Source: Flavobacteriaceae bacterium (GTDB lineage Bacteria; Bacteroidota; Bacteroidia; Flavobacteriales; Flavobacteriaceae). Taken from it: DNA of 62,983 bases. The stretch lies in assembly GCA_947464335.1 (NCBI GenBank), contig CANHWG010000007.1, positions 1 through 62,983 on the forward strand, written 5' to 3'. The number at the start of each line of letters is the position of its first letter. Positions within the stretch are counted from its first letter, which is position 1. Made by a program: the position numbers and the translations under genes. Shown here piece after piece: positions 62,368 to 62,983 of the stretch. A model generated the notes under the pieces. That model saw nothing but the letters and a program-made list of their open reading frames with translations. It searched no databases and was not told where the DNA came from.

Positions 62368-62415
62368 TATGCATACCCAGACTATATTGTCGCAGTTCCT
62401 TGTTTATAAATTTAA

Positions 62416-62983
62416 ATGTCTAAACTTGCCGCTCAAGATAAATTTTTAGATTTATCCGATTACGGAAGATCTTTTGGAAGATTTTTTGCCAATCAATTAA
62501 AAAATACACGCTTCACTCCTATTCATGTAACTTTACTATTTGGGATTTCTGGTTTGATTGCTATTTATTGTATTGTAACCAACCATTATTTTTGGGCTGG
62601 ATTTTTTATCGTTTTAAAATCAGGTATTGATGCTGCCGATGGTGAATTGGCACGATTAAAAAAAACGCCTTCCTATTCAGGAAGGTATTTGGATAGTGTG
62701 TTTGATATTGTTTTAAATTTTATGTTTTTGATGGCAATCTGTTATGTTTCAAAAACCACTATTTGGCTCACTATTCTTGCGTTTATAGGCATTCAACTTC
62801 AAGGAACTTTATATAATTATTATTATGTGATTCTCAGAACCAAATCGGTTGGTGGTGATACTACTAGTAAAATATTTGAGTATAAAACACCGAGAGCACT
62901 ATCTGGCGAAAGCCAACAATTGGTGAATATTTTATTTGGAATTTATACGGTTGTTTATGGAACTTTTGATAAAATCATTCATA
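62416..62983 (+). CDS. CDP-alcohol phosphatidyltransferase family protein (C-terminus outside window)
   Basis: 189 codons are visible before the right edge. The full family signature DG-x2-AR-x8-G-x3-D-x3-D is present as DGELAR...GRYLDSVFD, embedded among membrane helices. The enzyme joins a CDP-activated alcohol or diacylglycerol to an acceptor in phospholipid synthesis, or makes inositol-type compounds. The exact substrate cannot be told. Confidence 0.88.
   Translation, partial: MSKLAAQDKFLDLSDYGRSFGRFFANQLKNTRFTPIHVTLLFGISGLIAIYCIVTNHYFWAGFFIVLKSGIDAADGELARLKKTPSYSGRYLDSVFDIVLNFMFLMAICYVSKTTIWLTILAFIGIQLQGTLYNYYYVILRTKSVGGDTTSKIFEYKTPRALSGESQQLVNILFGIYTVVYGTFDKIIH

Overview
The window is about 63 kb of AT-rich DNA from a Bacteroidota bacterium, most likely a Flavobacterium or close relative. 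The evidence is the recurring TAnnTTTG promoter box, the gliding lipoprotein GldI, a type IX secretion C-terminal signal, fused CcoN-CcoO, DUF5606, and large secreted beta-rich proteins. I found no rRNA, tRNA, CRISPR array, phage or transposase gene.

Layout. 1-8.1 kb: two large secreted repeat proteins on the minus strand, a modular adhesin cut by the left edge and an S74 tail-fibre-like protein. 8.6-15.1 kb: a MarR regulator and a fatty-acid beta-oxidation operon in fadN-fadA-fadE order. Its fadN-fadA junction is occupied by a small S23/four-helix-bundle gene bracketed by 33-bp inverted repeats, and its fadA-fadE junction by a perfect 25-bp palindrome. 15.1-18.96 kb: small envelope proteins, a YfcE-type phosphodiesterase, truA and an MsbA-like exporter. 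18.97-24.46 kb: a tight six-gene unit, FkbH-like, acyl carrier protein, MaoC, SDR, MBOAT and SGNH, which looks like a Dlt-like acyl-decoration pathway starting from a small acid, perhaps glyceryl. 24.5-33.2 kb: lpdA, a cyanophycin-degradation pair (cphB-iaaA), rluF, crcB, a DHH phosphoesterase, gldI and two fused cyclophilin-FKBP foldases. 33.3-44.5 kb: a micro-oxic respiration regulon made of hemN, the complete cbb3 oxidase set (ccoS, ccoNO, ccoQ, ccoP, ccoG, ccoH and a DsbD_2-family protein), the ccoI copper ATPase and an Fnr-like regulator. 44.5-48.5 kb: an amino-acid permease, a T9SS-secreted protein and an outer-membrane barrel. 49-53.6 kb: housekeeping genes (mazG, DUF5606, def, ruvX, an NlpE-META lipoprotein, dapD). 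53.6-59.2 kb: glycan genes. 59.2-63 kb: tsaC, cca, ctaA and a CDP-alcohol phosphatidyltransferase cut by the right edge.

The best-supported new inference is a regulatory circuit. The 14-bp palindrome ATGAYAnnTRTCAT lies exactly 22 nt upstream of the -7 box of hemN, of the cco operon and of ccoI. The copy between ccoI and fnr lies only 8 nt from the fnr -7 box, a position that predicts autorepression. The other two leading observations are the S23 element inside the fad operon and the FkbH-to-MBOAT operon.

All functional names come from motifs and family knowledge read by eye. No database search was run, and residue positions are hand counts.
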